Below, piece by piece: positions 11,185 to 21,642 of a stretch of DNA of 64,000 nucleotides. Where the stretch lies: assembly GCA_030077755.1 (NCBI GenBank), contig JAQJZZ010000007.1, positions 1,116,001 through 1,180,000 on the forward strand, in the 5' to 3' direction. Source of the DNA: Filosporella fistucella (taxonomy: Eukaryota > Ascomycota > Leotiomycetes > Helotiales). The notes beneath the pieces were generated by a model. The model saw only the letters and a program-made list of their open reading frames with translations, made no database searches and was not told where the DNA came from. A program made the position numbers and the translations under genes. Each line of letters starts with the position of its first letter. Within the stretch, counting starts at the first letter, position 1.

Positions 11185-13167
11185 TTAGGTCCGACCTCTT
11201 CTAGGATCCAACGCATCTCCCTTTCTAAAGTCTCTGACTTCCTTGGTGCCCATACTGCCCATGCCACCCTCAATTCTCCGCTCCCAGCCACCAAGTCTGA
11301 CGACCAGACAAGTAGCATTATCGCCTTCTCTGCTGACCTCTGTGGCAAAGCTCACTACATCTCTAGCACCCTGTTCAGGAGTCTTTGCTTCTTTCACCAC
11401 GTCTACAATCTCCTGATCTGTCAAAGTGCCACTCACACCGTCAGAAATCAAGACTAGGAAACTGTATTCTGCGGGAGCGATTTGTACTCGTCTGATCTCA
11501 GGCTCGGCGGATACGCCAATGCGTTTAGATCTCATATCTCCAAAAGCACGAGTGTTAGCTAGACCGGACATACGCTCTTCACCAAACGAATCAGTGACAA
11601 ATGTAGCAGCATATCTGCGAAGTCTAGTCCCCTCAATTGGTGAGCTAGGATGATGATTAGTAGTAACGGGCCTCGCCAACCCGGTTGCAGTCTCACACAG
11701 GAGAATGCGTGTATCGCCAACGTGAGCAACTACTATTGTAGATGGTGAAGCAGGATGCCAAAATGGTGTAGGAGTGGGGGTTGAGATGAGGACTATCGAA
11801 GCAGTAGAACCACCCAGGAAGCGTTTTGGTCCTCCAATTTGATGTTCAGACGGCTTGCGATGGGCTGGTTTGCCGAGGATATCATCAGCGTTCAGAGGCT
11901 TGTCACTATCGTTACTATCGGCATCAGGTTTGCGTGCCTGAGCAGTGACGAAATCAAGATCTGCTTTCAGGAAGGCGTACATCAGGACAGTTTCGATTGA
12001 GACTGGGGTTGGTCCAGCATCTGGTGCCTCCATAGAGTTTGATGGCAGATTGAAATACTCTGGTCGAAACCTCCGAAAGTATCCACCGACAGTATCCTTC
12101 CATTGCGCAACTAGTGAGCGTTCCAGCTCCAGCGCCTTGGGTTTGTTTGATATTGCCTCAACTGGCTCCTCACCTTCCAGAGCAGCACTAGCTTGCGGCT
12201 TGTCAATTCCACCATTTTCATTTTTCTCTGGAAGATTTGCCAGCTTCTTGACATCTTCGATACTAGAAGTGGCCACTTTCTCTAGACTTGCTCGTCCTCG
12301 TGATGATAATTCACTATTTCCATCTTTCTCTGCACTTGGGCCTCCAATATCGCGCTGTTCTTGTTTCTTGCCCTTTTTCAAGCTCGAAGCAAGCTCAAAA
12401 CTCGCTGCGGCTTTTTCTACATAAGCGTGCAATTCCTCTCGCAAGAAATCACTACACTCATTTCCACCATGTCCATCAAAGACTCCAAAATAGAACACCT
12501 GTGGATCCCCACTTGCACTGTCTGCAGATGTAGCTCCTCCAACATTTGTCTTTGGGCCACCTCTACTCAAGCTGATAGGAGCCCTCTTGGCAAATGCCGG
12601 CACCTCTATTGTGCCCGCTTGATATGTGTCTTCATTATATGGCCTCGTGCCTCTCGAAACAGAAACTCCAAAATGATGCTTTGCGCTTCGCAGAGGAATT
12701 CGTACCACTGTAAGCTCTCGAGATGCCCCGATCATAGGCGGTGCTGCTACTGGAGAGGGGCCAGAGCCTGGTGTATGCGGGGTAGAGGCAGCCCGGGGAA
12801 GTTTATGATGAGGACCCGTGGAGGAGCGAGAATCGGGGTGAAGAGAGGAGGAAGGTAGATGGGTAACGAAGTAATCGTGGAAATGCCGGTTTCCAATCCC
12901 ATTTTGTGGGATCTGAGAACTTGATAAAGATCTTTGCCGTCTATATGCTCTAATGTCTTGTTTGTTCGGAGAGTGCGTGTAGGATCGATGCTGAACTTTG
13001 ACAGACTGGAGAGTGACAAAAGTACGATGGATCTCGGACTTGCTGAGAAAGATGGCAATGAGATCTAATACAATCAGCCAGAATGCTGGATGGAGGGAGA
13101 ATTGCACTTTACCATGAGTATCTGCCAGTGCCCATGGCCTTCCGCCAGGCACTTTGATGCCCACCAT
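11185..13167 (-). CDS. PP2C-family Ser/Thr protein phosphatase
   Basis: A PPM/PP2C catalytic domain. Metal-site motifs appear in order: RPYNEDTY, FGVFDGHGGNECSDFL (about residue 230), AHVGDTRILL, RAFGDMRSKRIG, LISDGVSGTLTDQE and GDNATCLVV near the C-terminus. A long low-complexity insert rich in Glu, Lys and Ser lies between the DGHGG and GDTR blocks. The first in-frame ATG is at 13167 (660 aa if uninterrupted). A possible 48-nt intron near 13112-13065 (GTAAAG...TATTAG) is also in frame, so the first 40-50 residues are uncertain. The segment after it is rich in Arg and Ser, with no acidic residues over a long stretch, and could be a mitochondrial presequence. The DGHGGxxCSxFL signature recalls Ptc6-type mitochondrial phosphatases, but that subtype is tentative. 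The core frame to the stop codon is unbroken. Confidence 0.88.
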   Translation of the reverse strand: MVGIKVPGGRPWALADTHGKVQFSLHPAFWLIVLDLIAIFLSKSEIHRTFVTLQSVKVQHRSYTHSPNKQDIRAYRRQRSLSSSQIPQNGIGNRHFHDYFVTHLPSSSLHPDSRSSTGPHHKLPRAASTPHTPGSGPSPVAAPPMIGASRELTVVRIPLRSAKHHFGVSVSRGTRPYNEDTYQAGTIEVPAFAKRAPISLSRGGPKTNVGGATSADSASGDPQVFYFGVFDGHGGNECSDFLREELHAYVEKAAASFELASSLKKGKKQEQRDIGGPSAEKDGNSELSSRGRASLEKVATSSIEDVKKLANLPEKNENGGIDKPQASAALEGEEPVEAISNKPKALELERSLVAQWKDTVGGYFRRFRPEYFNLPSNSMEAPDAGPTPVSIETVLMYAFLKADLDFVTAQARKPDADSNDSDKPLNADDILGKPAHRKPSEHQIGGPKRFLGGSTASIVLISTPTPTPFWHPASPSTIVVAHVGDTRILLCETATGLARPVTTNHHPSSPIEGTRLRRYAATFVTDSFGEERMSGLANTRAFGDMRSKRIGVSAEPEIRRVQIAPAEYSFLVLISDGVSGTLTDQEIVDVVKEAKTPEQGARDVVSFATEVSREGDNATCLVVRLGGWERRIEGGMGSMGTKEVRDFRKGDALDPRRGRT

Positions 13168-13927
13168 CACGAAGACAGCTGGCAGGTTGTTTCTTCGCTG
13201 GTAGACGGACGGAAATAGCTGGCAGGATGCCAATTGAGATACTAACAGTCCGATTGCCAAATGCCATCTGGTTCAGCGCGTTGCAACCCGGTATTCGTGG
13301 TGAATCGGCTCAAGCAGGCTTTGTTGCACTTTTATCGGGTAGAAGGAGAAATAGACAAGTGGGCACTCTCATTATTTGTAAATTGCAGGCAGAAGAACAT
13401 TCTTTGATAATTTAAATAATTAGGGATCCATCCCATTCAATCATGGTAATAAATCCAATACTGTAATGAAGGTGCGTACAAAGGCTCATCCGCTGCCAAC
13501 GATTGTTGAGGAACAGGCATTCTCCGCAAAGACATCCCGAGGTGCAGGGGTTCCCACCAGCAGAAACTCGTCATCGGAGGGCTCAAAATCTATTCTTACA
13601 GTACATCAAACCAGCATAGAATAAATAAAGGCTCTCCAAGATCTAAGTATATCGCGAAACATCGATAATCTAGCAAATGAGTTCAATGGATCCTCTAGTA
13701 CTCTAGAATATAAGAGACATGATTTAGCTATGGAGGAGCAGTTTTAAATGGAACGCGTCTCGAAATGCATTTTCATTATCTGCAAGCATGATAGCTCTAT
13801 TTGTACTTCTATGTACAAGCCACCCATCTCTCTGCTACAGGCATTGGCTCATTATATTATGCCTTTGGTATCTCTAACCATTATACAAACACCCCAAAAC
13901 AGCAGATATCAATATTTAGATCTGCGC
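13168..13927. other. intergenic
   Basis: Lies upstream of the PP2C gene and downstream of the FET3 stop codon, both on the minus strand. It should contain the PP2C promoter and FET3 terminator. No gene or repeat recognised. Confidence 0.5.
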
Positions 13928-16002
13928 TTACATACTGCCAGCCGTTGAATGCTCACTAGCCTCTCCGTTCATCTTTGCGATGCGTCGCTCTTCTGATTTT
14001 TGCTCCGCTGCTCCCATATCTGCTAGGCCATACCTGATTCGAAAGTTAAAATATGAAATCTGGCAAGGAAGCGATTTGCACATACCATGTAATGACACAA
14101 ATACCAAGAACTGCGGCAAGGACACTGAAAGCCATAGCGACAATACCACGAGCTGTGAATCCAGCTGGAAGAGGCTTTGGTGCACGAGTTGCACCCTTCA
14201 AATTCAGGAGATCAACTGTGTTTCCGGCTGCATTGCCAGCAATTGGGATGCCGCGAGTATTACAGGCGTCGAAGTGATCTTGTCGGATTGTCAAATTCTT
14301 TTGGACTTCTAAAGGAGCCTCGACCATTGTAGCAATCAAACCCTGGTCAACATGCCACTCGATGTGACAGTGGAAGAGCCATACTCCAGGATTGTCAGCT
14401 TTGAAACGAAGGACCATGTGTCCATCTGGTCTCAAGACGAATGTATCCCTTCGCATTGGAATCGCTGGGTAGGCAGTTTGGGTCGAATTATTCGGGTCAA
14501 AAGGACCTGCTTCATCTTCCGACCGAGCAATGGCTTGAAATGTATGACCGTGAAGATGAAAAGGGTGCTTTCCAGCGTCTGGCTGATGTTAATAATATGT
14601 TGTTAAGCGGAAGTTCACAATCTTACCAAGATTGTTGACAACAATGTCGATGATCTGATCCTTCTTAAGCACGAATGAATGGGAAAATTCGCCATACACC
14701 AAAGGATTTGTTGCAGTCTCGCCACTTGTCATGACTGTGTAAAGCGTTGGGACTTTAGGCGCAACAAATGTGATATTGTTGAAGAAGGCACTGAGAATGA
14801 ATCAGTGTACAGCTTCTGAGCTTCGGAAAATGACTTACTATGGTATTCCGTCGCCGAGATTGTCCATTATCACATCAAATGTGATCACCTGATCAGGCTC
14901 TGGAAGAAGAGGCATTTTGTCCACCGGAATCAGCGTGAAATCGTCATAGTCATTGAACTCATCAATGACAGTAGCAGCAGGAAGCTCCTTTGACTTGTCA
15001 TACACAAGCCAGCTGGTCACATTCCAGTTTAGATCCTCAGGGAGAGTATCGAAAAGGTCCTACATCATGTCAACGTAAGTCCAAAATAAGCGGCTCAGGA
15101 CTTACAGTATCCATACTTCCGATCATGGCATAGTTGGAAGTCGTATCATTTTTCGTTGTCAACAGAAAGCTGTAACGCTGGGCAGCAGAGATGTAGATCA
15201 TTTCAGCCTCTGCTGGCTCGGTGTATACACCATCAACCTCTACAATGGTAATGTTGTGACCCTCGATCCAGAAGTGTTGCCCGGCAAAAGCTCCCATGTT
15301 GACCAGGTGAACGTGATATGTCTTACCTGGTTGAATAGACACGGTGAGGTTCTGCGTGTCGTTCATGAGAGCGTTCTGTGGGACTGGCTCGGCACCAGTT
15401 GGGTTTGCTTTGTTTAAAAATTTCGGGATGAGTGTTTGCATCTCCTGGTGGTACCAGTCAGAAACCGATAGGATGATTTCTTCGTCCACTTGGTCCTTGT
15501 ATGGGAAATCAGGATCGCTGATGATGAGTGGTCCTCGGAGGCCATCTGGATATTGTCCTTTATCGTGGGAATGGTACCAGTAAGTTCCAGGTTGATCGAC
15601 CTAAGCAGATCAGTGATGTTACTCATTGAATGGCTTTTGATGACCTACAGTAAAATTGTACGTGAATTTTGCCCCAGGTGCAATCCCACACTGAGTGACT
15701 TGAGCTGGTCCATCCATGTCTGTGGAGCCGTTCATAAAGAGACCATGGAAATGCAGTGTTGTGGTCTGGTTTCCCAGCTGGTTATCCACATTCACCACAA
15801 CTCGATCGCCAACCGTTGCAGTTATGACTGGTAAAGGCCATTTCCCATTTATTCCAATGGTTGGTCTTTCAAATGCACCATCAGGGTTTGCTCTGACCCA
15901 AGTGATATTGAAATCGTAGACTTGAGTTGCTGCTTCTGTGACGACTGACAAGGCAAGAAGCAGCACTGATAAGATGGGGAAATATGAAAGGGAAATTGCC
16001 AT
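13928..16002 (-). CDS. FET3: FET3-type multicopper ferroxidase
   Basis: Six exons: 16002-15649, 15600-15106, 15059-14839, 14790-14627, 14578-14086 and 14033-13928, giving 610 aa. There is a signal peptide ([17 protein letters not shown]), then three cupredoxin domains with all copper motifs: [33 protein letters not shown] and [15 protein letters not shown]-terminal transmembrane helix ([22 protein letters not shown]) leads into a short cytoplasmic tail, the Fet3 topology, and unlike secreted laccases. Fet3 oxidises Fe(II) to Fe(III) outside the plasma membrane and passes it to the Ftr1 permease. FTR1 lies head-to-head at 18198, which supports this role over laccase. The five introns are 46-52 nt and each join restores canonical family sequence. 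Numerous N-glycosylation sequons are present. The shared intergenic region carries iron-GATA sites. Confidence 0.95.
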
Positions 16003-16313
16003 CTTGATTGAAGTTGGCGTTCAAAGTTGAGGATTCAAATGGAAGCTTGTGTGCTTCGACCACGGGTCTATGGAAGGTTTTGACCGGATCGTGTTGACAA
16101 GCTGTTCTGCTGCGATCGTGACAAGCTTCCAGGAAATCTATCAGCTCTTGGTTATGGAGCAACACCGAGGCCGGATCAGACGGGAAGGTATTGGCGCAGA
16201 TGTTGATGCCCAGAAGTCCGCACCAAAGAAACTCAAACCCTAACGTGAAGGATAACGGGAAGACCCTTGCAACGGCGCAGATTAGATGATCAGATTAGGG
16301 TGGTGATTCCCGA

Positions 16314-16322
16314 TTATCAGAT
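16314..16322 (-). promoter_or_regulatory. iron-GATA (SreA-type) site 1
   Basis: Plus strand TTATCAGAT, a perfect match to ATCWGATAA on the minus strand. A second GATAA core follows immediately at 16324-16328. It lies about 310 bp from the FET3 start codon. Confidence 0.6.
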
Positions 16323-17298
16323 TGATAATGGTGTGGTTATGTCTTTGCAGCGATCTGATTTGATGTGTTGACTCGTGTGAAACCTTTTGCGGGATGAAGA
16401 TGCAGCTGCAGCAGGGAGTATGAATGATACCTTACGATATTAACCAATTCGCATGTGGGGAGAACGTAGCGTGACCAACAGGTTCGAGATCCTGTGGGCG
16501 TGGAATGACCTCTATGGACAGGGAATTGCTTTTGACTTTCAAATTGTCAAACGTAAATTGTGCCGACGAGGACGAAAATCTTGCCAAAGGATTTTATGGC
16601 TGGCAATATTTTTCGACTTTGGTGGGTAGGTCTTGCAGTTTCAAATCGAATCAATTGAGGTAGAAATTGTAAAACCTTGTCGCTGAAGACCTGGGCTGGA
16701 AAAAGAAATACAAAGTCCCTTCTTCCTCGCAAGTATTTCGGCTTCTCGTAATGGCTTGAGTTTGGTGTTGGGCGGCAGTTGTTGAATGTCACACTTTCGG
16801 TAAGACACCGAGGGGAGAATGGACCTATAAGCGACAAATATTTATGAGTGATGTTGCGCGGACTAAGTCGACCAGAATAGAAGTCAATTCCATCGGCTGC
16901 CTCAGAATGTGATGTGCTCAAATCTTTTAAGTCGAGCAGGAGAGTTTTGCAGCACAAGGAGGGGAGGTTACTGTACTTACCTTGGATTGTTGTCGTCTTC
17001 GATTCAGCTCGGCTGAGTGTATCCTGTCCACATCAAGGATTGTCAGTCTCCTCAAAAAATGCAGGTGGTGCGGAAACGTATGATTAAGATTTGGTAGAAA
17101 TCGTGCGTGCAGATGATGGGGCAGAACGACCGGCTGGATTCGAGTGGATATCCCTTGGCTTGAACTAAAAAAATCCGATCGCCAGCACTTCTGCCAAACA
17201 AGCAATTTGACAATGCTTCCTCCAGCTTTGGCCTTGGCGGGACTGGGATCGATTGGCACTGAGAGTAATATTGGGGAGATGGTCGGGATTTGCTTTTC

Positions 17299-17307
17299 TT
17301 ATCAGAT
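17299..17307 (-). promoter_or_regulatory. iron-GATA (SreA-type) site 2
   Basis: Plus strand TTATCAGAT followed by CCG, perfect to ATCWGATAA. Located between the two start codons, about 890 bp from FTR1. Confidence 0.6.
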
Positions 17308-17476
17308 CCGTGGCGGAAGTATCATAGGTCTGTTGGAAAATAACATCGGCTGAGTCGAGGTGTTCGAGGTCGAGCTCAAATTTTCATCCGGTTACCCTTT
17401 TGGCTGCAGGAAGATGTGCAATAATGCCTGTTGATTTCCTGTCTTGGGCCGTGTTTCTGTCTGCCGTCTCCCAAGC

Positions 17477-17485
17477 TTATCAGAT
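17477..17485 (-). promoter_or_regulatory. iron-GATA (SreA-type) site 3
   Basis: Plus strand TTATCAGAT followed by CCG, so sites 2 and 3 share 12 identical bases and orientation. Located about 710 bp from the FTR1 start codon. Confidence 0.6.
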
Positions 17486-18197
17486 CCGCACTACTACTGG
17501 TTTAGGTTAGGCGTTTCGATGGCTCTTTCTTGGCCTTCCACCACCCCCAGACCCGACCACGACCCAGCAAAAACCTCGGCGACCCGACGACTTTCAAGCG
17601 ACCGTCTCCAAAAGAAACTTTCCGCCCCTCAAGTCATCTTTGACCTCGACAATTATCTTTCAAATTCCTCCTCGTTTGCATTGTACTGGTCACAAGTGAA
17701 CAGTTACTTATTCCCAGTAGTTCTATTGCTCCACACAGACACCACCTGGAATCACAAGTACCGAACGGAAAAGGCCGTCCTAAGTCGATGCCCCACGCTT
17801 GCAACGAAGTTCCAGCATCAGCTGCCAGTCTGTTTGTCTGCACCTCGGGTTGAGATCCTTCTTGATAAGAACGCCTCCAATCGACTTCCGACCATCGGCA
17901 CCACTCAATTTATCCAAGCTTCAGCGAATTTACCGCACTCCCAACTCGGACCACTTGTGTCATACGATTCTGACTGGGGGGCGCGCGACACTTTTTCTCC
18001 CGCTCCCGCTTAATCTTGCATAATCTGATCCTCTTCCACTCCCTTGTACGGTGGTAAAGACCACTACTTTGGGTCCTTCCTTCTCCAAAGCCAAACCTTT
18101 AAGCTCCTGGGCGCGTCCTCATTCTCTTCCCAGAGAGCAGTAGTTACAAACCTTCAATCGTCTTTCCACAACTCTTCACAGTCTTCAGGTCATCATC

Positions 18198-19467
18198 ATG
18201 ACTGTCAATGTTTTCGCTGTTCCAGTTTTCTTCGTCGTTTTTCGAGAGACCTTGGAAACCGTCGTTATAGTATCCGTTCTTCTTGCTTGGTTGAAACAAA
18301 CCCTTGATGGCCCTAATCGGGATGTCAAAGTCCACAAGAAGCTAAGAAACCAGGTAAGAGTGATGTTTTGCATCCTGCTGTTTCTATCTCTGACATTATT
18401 ACAGGTCTGGTTTGGTGTTGCTGCCGGTACTTTGGTGTGTCTCATTATCGGAGGGGCCATTATCGGAGTCTTCTATAGTTTGGGTAGAAACAAATGGGCG
18501 AGTGCCGAGTACTATTGGGAAGGCTCATTTGCATTGCTCGCAGCCATCATTATCGGCATCCTGGGTGCTGCTCTGCTTCGTGTTTCTAAGCTTCAAGAGA
18601 AATGGCGTGTCAAGCTGGCTCAAGCTCTTGAAGACAAGCCTCTCACTGATGGGAACAGATGGAAGTTGTTCAAGTGGGCAATGATGAAGCGTTTCTGCAA
18701 GAAGTATGCCCTCTTCATGGTACCATTCATCACCATTCTGCGTGAGGGTCTTGAAGCCATCGTCTTCATCACTGGTGTGACATTCTCGTCTCCTCCAACT
18801 GCGTTTCCACTCCCAGTAATCTGTGGTCTCATCGCTGGTGTCTTTGTTGGCTGGTTGATATACAAGTGGGTGTATTTGTTCTCGTAATCGTACCAAAGCT
18901 AACTTTTCCACAGGGGTGGCGCTTCCTCCAAACTTCAGTTATTCTTAGTCATCTCAACTTGCGTTCTGTACCTTGTAGCAGCCGGCCTCTTCTCGCGGTC
19001 TGTTTGGTACTTCGAGGTTCAAAAATGGAACGATGCTGTTGGTGGTGATGCTGCCGAAGTTGGTTCCGGACCTGGCTCTTATGATATTGACCGAAGTGTG
19101 TGGCATGTGAATGTGAGTAGCTGCCCGATTTTCAGCTGCATTTGATTAACCTTAGTAGTATGGTAACCCAGGATTGAACGGTGGCGGTGGGTGGGGAATC
19201 TTCAATGCCCTTCTCGGCTGGACAAATTCAGCAACATATGGATCGGTCATCTCATACAACCTGTACTGGCTGGCTGTTATTGTTGGCTTCAGCTTGATGC
19301 GATACAAGGAAGTCAAAGGCCACTGGCCACTAATCAAAGCAAAGAAGGATGATGATTCGAGCTACACACACAGCCCGAGTGAGAGTGGTGTTTTCGAGCG
19401 CAAGTCGTCTGCTGAGAAGAATGGCGTCGAACTCGTGACAGTACCAGCCAGGACAATTTCGGAATAA
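18198..19467 (+). CDS. FTR1: high-affinity iron permease FTR1
   Basis: Four exons: 18198-18353, 18405-18865, 18914-19112 and 19159-19467, giving 374 aa. The protein is polytopic (about seven hydrophobic helices) and carries the two RExxE iron-binding motifs of the Ftr1 family, RETLE (residues about 16-20) in helix 1 and REGLE before IVFITGV in helix 4. The C-terminal part has the conserved WHVNYGNPG block, created by the last splice, and a charged cytoplasmic tail. Ftr1 carries Fe(III) produced by Fet3 across the plasma membrane, and the two proteins depend on each other for trafficking. The gene is divergent from FET3 and likely co-regulated through the shared GATA sites. Intron 1 is 51 nt with no stop codon, so its retention would leave the frame open; the spliced form (NQVWFG) matches the family better. 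Confidence 0.95.
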
Positions 19468-21231
19468 GACATTGGGAAGGTAGAAACTAAACATGGAAAT
19501 GGCTGATGAAAATCCCATACACAATCTCTCATATTGAGATTATGATGGAGACAATATTGTGCAGTCAGTAGAAAATCTGCATTGGCTTTGGACTTTTGAC
19601 GGCAACTTGTTCGTAGTCCCGGCGTGGGCATTCTTACAACTTCTTGTGTATACGCTGCAGTGGAATTGTACAGACTGAAGGAAATTTTGTGAATAAAGGG
19701 AATTGTTACGGTCTTGAAGCACAAAAGTACATGTGATCCGCTGAGACTCATGAGTGGCAATCGCCAAAGCGGAGTGTCAGAAAAAGTTCCAATAAAATAT
19801 ACAATAATACGAACACTTCCAGAGCTTCTGATATATATTGAAATGAAGAAGCTTTCTGCGCTGTATATATTTTGAGATGTCGAGTCCCTATGTTGTTTGA
19901 AGTAACAACACTCGGACTGTCATTAGATGTCTTATCACATGTATGTACACTTGCCACATTTGCAAATCGTATTGTATCCTGAACTTCGAGTAGAAGTAAC
20001 AAGCTGGATCAGACTGAATATATGCCCAGGTTTGGAATAACTCAAGTCCGTTTCCAGAGGTCGTCTTTTCATCTTATACTGCTCAGGGTTCCGACACTTG
20101 CTTAAACCAGGTTGGCGAGAAGGTAGCTATTGAAAAAACTTTTTAGATGAAGTGGACGGAGATGTGGAAGACAAGGAAAGACTTTTTCAATGAAAAGCTA
20201 CTCTTAAATGATTGACGTTGAATATGTGGTCCATGTTTCTTTTGCGCCTTTCCCTTCGGTTGTTGTGTTGACAGTGTTTGTTACCATTGCCTGTCATCCA
20301 AACGGATTTGAAAGCCCAAGACGAGCGAGCCATTCACATCTGGTACCCATAAAATGTCGTATGGGCTTGTATCGTTCTACATGTAGCCGTTTGCTGGCTT
20401 TGGTCTCTATCATTGGCCAGTCTTCGGGCTGGTGTGTCTCCTGAGTGGGTTGTCAGCTGTCTTATCATTATCCAAACATGACAAAGCCAAAGAAAGTCCC
20501 AAAAGATAATTGAGAGAATATCAGCTACTGTATATCTCCTCTATCAACCCCATTGTTTCCTTACTGATAGATCGTTCGTACGTCGGGTGTTTTGGCGCCA
20601 TTTGATTAAGTGCAAAAATGATGGTCTGTCACTTGACCATGGTGTCTTCTATCGACAAGTTGAAGCCCACTAGTTGCTCTCTGGAGTGACGCTAGACGAC
20701 CAGTAAGCGCTGCCCCGAGTCCGTGGCATAATGCTCTTCAGTATTGTCCTGGCCAAGATAAATAAAGCCCCAGAGGCAATCGACAGATGAATGTGGTGAG
20801 GTTCCAACTGGTCGACACGAAAGCTTTCAAAGACAGACATCTTAGAGAGAACAGGAAAGGGATACTTGCCGTTGCCTGAACCTATATGTATCATTACCGC
20901 CCTCCAATACCATCATCCAACGGGATGGTAATTAGCGATTCTCTTCCAGCAAATCAGGTTGTCGAGATCGGGGACTTCTATGTCAAAAGAGGAGAAAAGG
21001 ACTGAGAGTAAAAAATAGATAAAAGAGAGAGTTAAGAGCCAAGGCCATTGCTATTCAAAAAGGTTCTCGATCTGTGTAGTATGAAACATAGAAGCAGTTG
21101 TGGTACATCATAATCTGAGTTGTTAGTCCAAGATTAGAAATCCCTCGCTTCTGATTGGACAACACCGTTTAAGTGCAGTCCCGAGATTTTGGCTGGGCTA
21201 GCCCCCAAGCTGCCGCCCAGAAGTTTGGTTA
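19468..21231. other. intergenic
   Basis: Between the FTR1 stop codon and the MITE-like element. Only short frames of no recognisable family, and no obvious repeat. Confidence 0.5.
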
Positions 21232-21499
21232 GGGCCTGTTTGGCTCAGGGTGCGCACTCGGAATTTAGGTGCCCTTTGGCTCAAATCGAGTGGAATCTTG
21301 AAGTTTGCATTCCACTCAAAAGATACATGGAAGGAGTGTGCACTTACGAGTATACTACCCAAATTTTGCACTCGTGGCAATACACGTGTTTTCGCATTTT
21401 CGCATTCAATGTACACTCGGCACCTACCCAAAGCTTCTTCGCAAATAGTTGAATGCAAGAAAAGGTACATTGAGTGCGCACCCTGAGCCAAACAGGCCC
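21232..21499. mobile_element. MITE-like non-autonomous DNA element
   Basis: A 268-bp sequence bounded by inverted repeats: 21231-21259 and 21472-21500 are perfect reverse complements over 29 bp, beginning GGGCCTGTTTGGCTCAGGGT at the left. The flanking triplets are TTA (21229-21231) and TCA (21500-21502), one change from a 3-bp TTA duplication. Both the terminal GGGCCTGTTTGG motif and a TTA-like target fit PIF/Harbinger (Tourist-like) elements, but the class is inferred. An inner hairpin, GAGTGGAAT (21288-21296) with ATTCCACTC (21309-21317), is also present. There is no coding capacity: apparent ORFs on both strands are translations of the inverted repeat. Confidence 0.8.
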
Positions 21500-21642
21500 T
21501 CAAGCTCAAGCGTGAGTACCTTGGGTCCCGAGCCTAGGTAGGTGAGGTACGCAGAGCTTTTATCTAATTTCAGATCCCTTGAGATAATGCAATATCAAAA
21601 TTCCTGGTCAAACGACCTGACCGATCTCGATCATTGTCTATT

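Larger units (their letters stand above)
16003..18197. promoter_or_regulatory. shared divergent promoter of FET3 and FTR1
   Basis: The 2.2 kb region between the two start codons has no convincing ORF. It contains three perfect copies of TTATCAGAT (the complement of ATCTGATAA, the consensus ATCWGATAA of SreA/Urbs1-type iron GATA repressors), plus CCAAT boxes at 16444-16448 (plus) and 17252-17256 (minus strand). Pyrimidine-rich sequence at about 18020-18190 probably forms the FTR1 leader. Repression by iron through a SreA-like factor, and HapX/CCAAT control, are inferred from known ascomycete practice. Confidence 0.75.

Noticed and set aside
7773..13167. Idea that the kinase, P450 and PP2C form a secondary-metabolite cluster
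   Set aside because: No backbone synthase, transporter or cluster regulator lies among them; the three genes look unrelated.
16478..16500. tRNA B-box-like GGTTCGAGATCC
   Set aside because: The T-loop would have eight bases and no A box, anticodon arm or acceptor stem could be drawn around it.
17444..18013. 189-codon plus frame in the FET3-FTR1 intergenic region
   Set aside because: No family resemblance, low-complexity Ser/Pro/Arg composition, and it lies where the FTR1 leader and promoter are expected.
21189..21509. ORFs on both strands sharing RACLAQGAHS
   Set aside because: The shared peptide is just the translation of the MITE terminal inverted repeats, not a gene.
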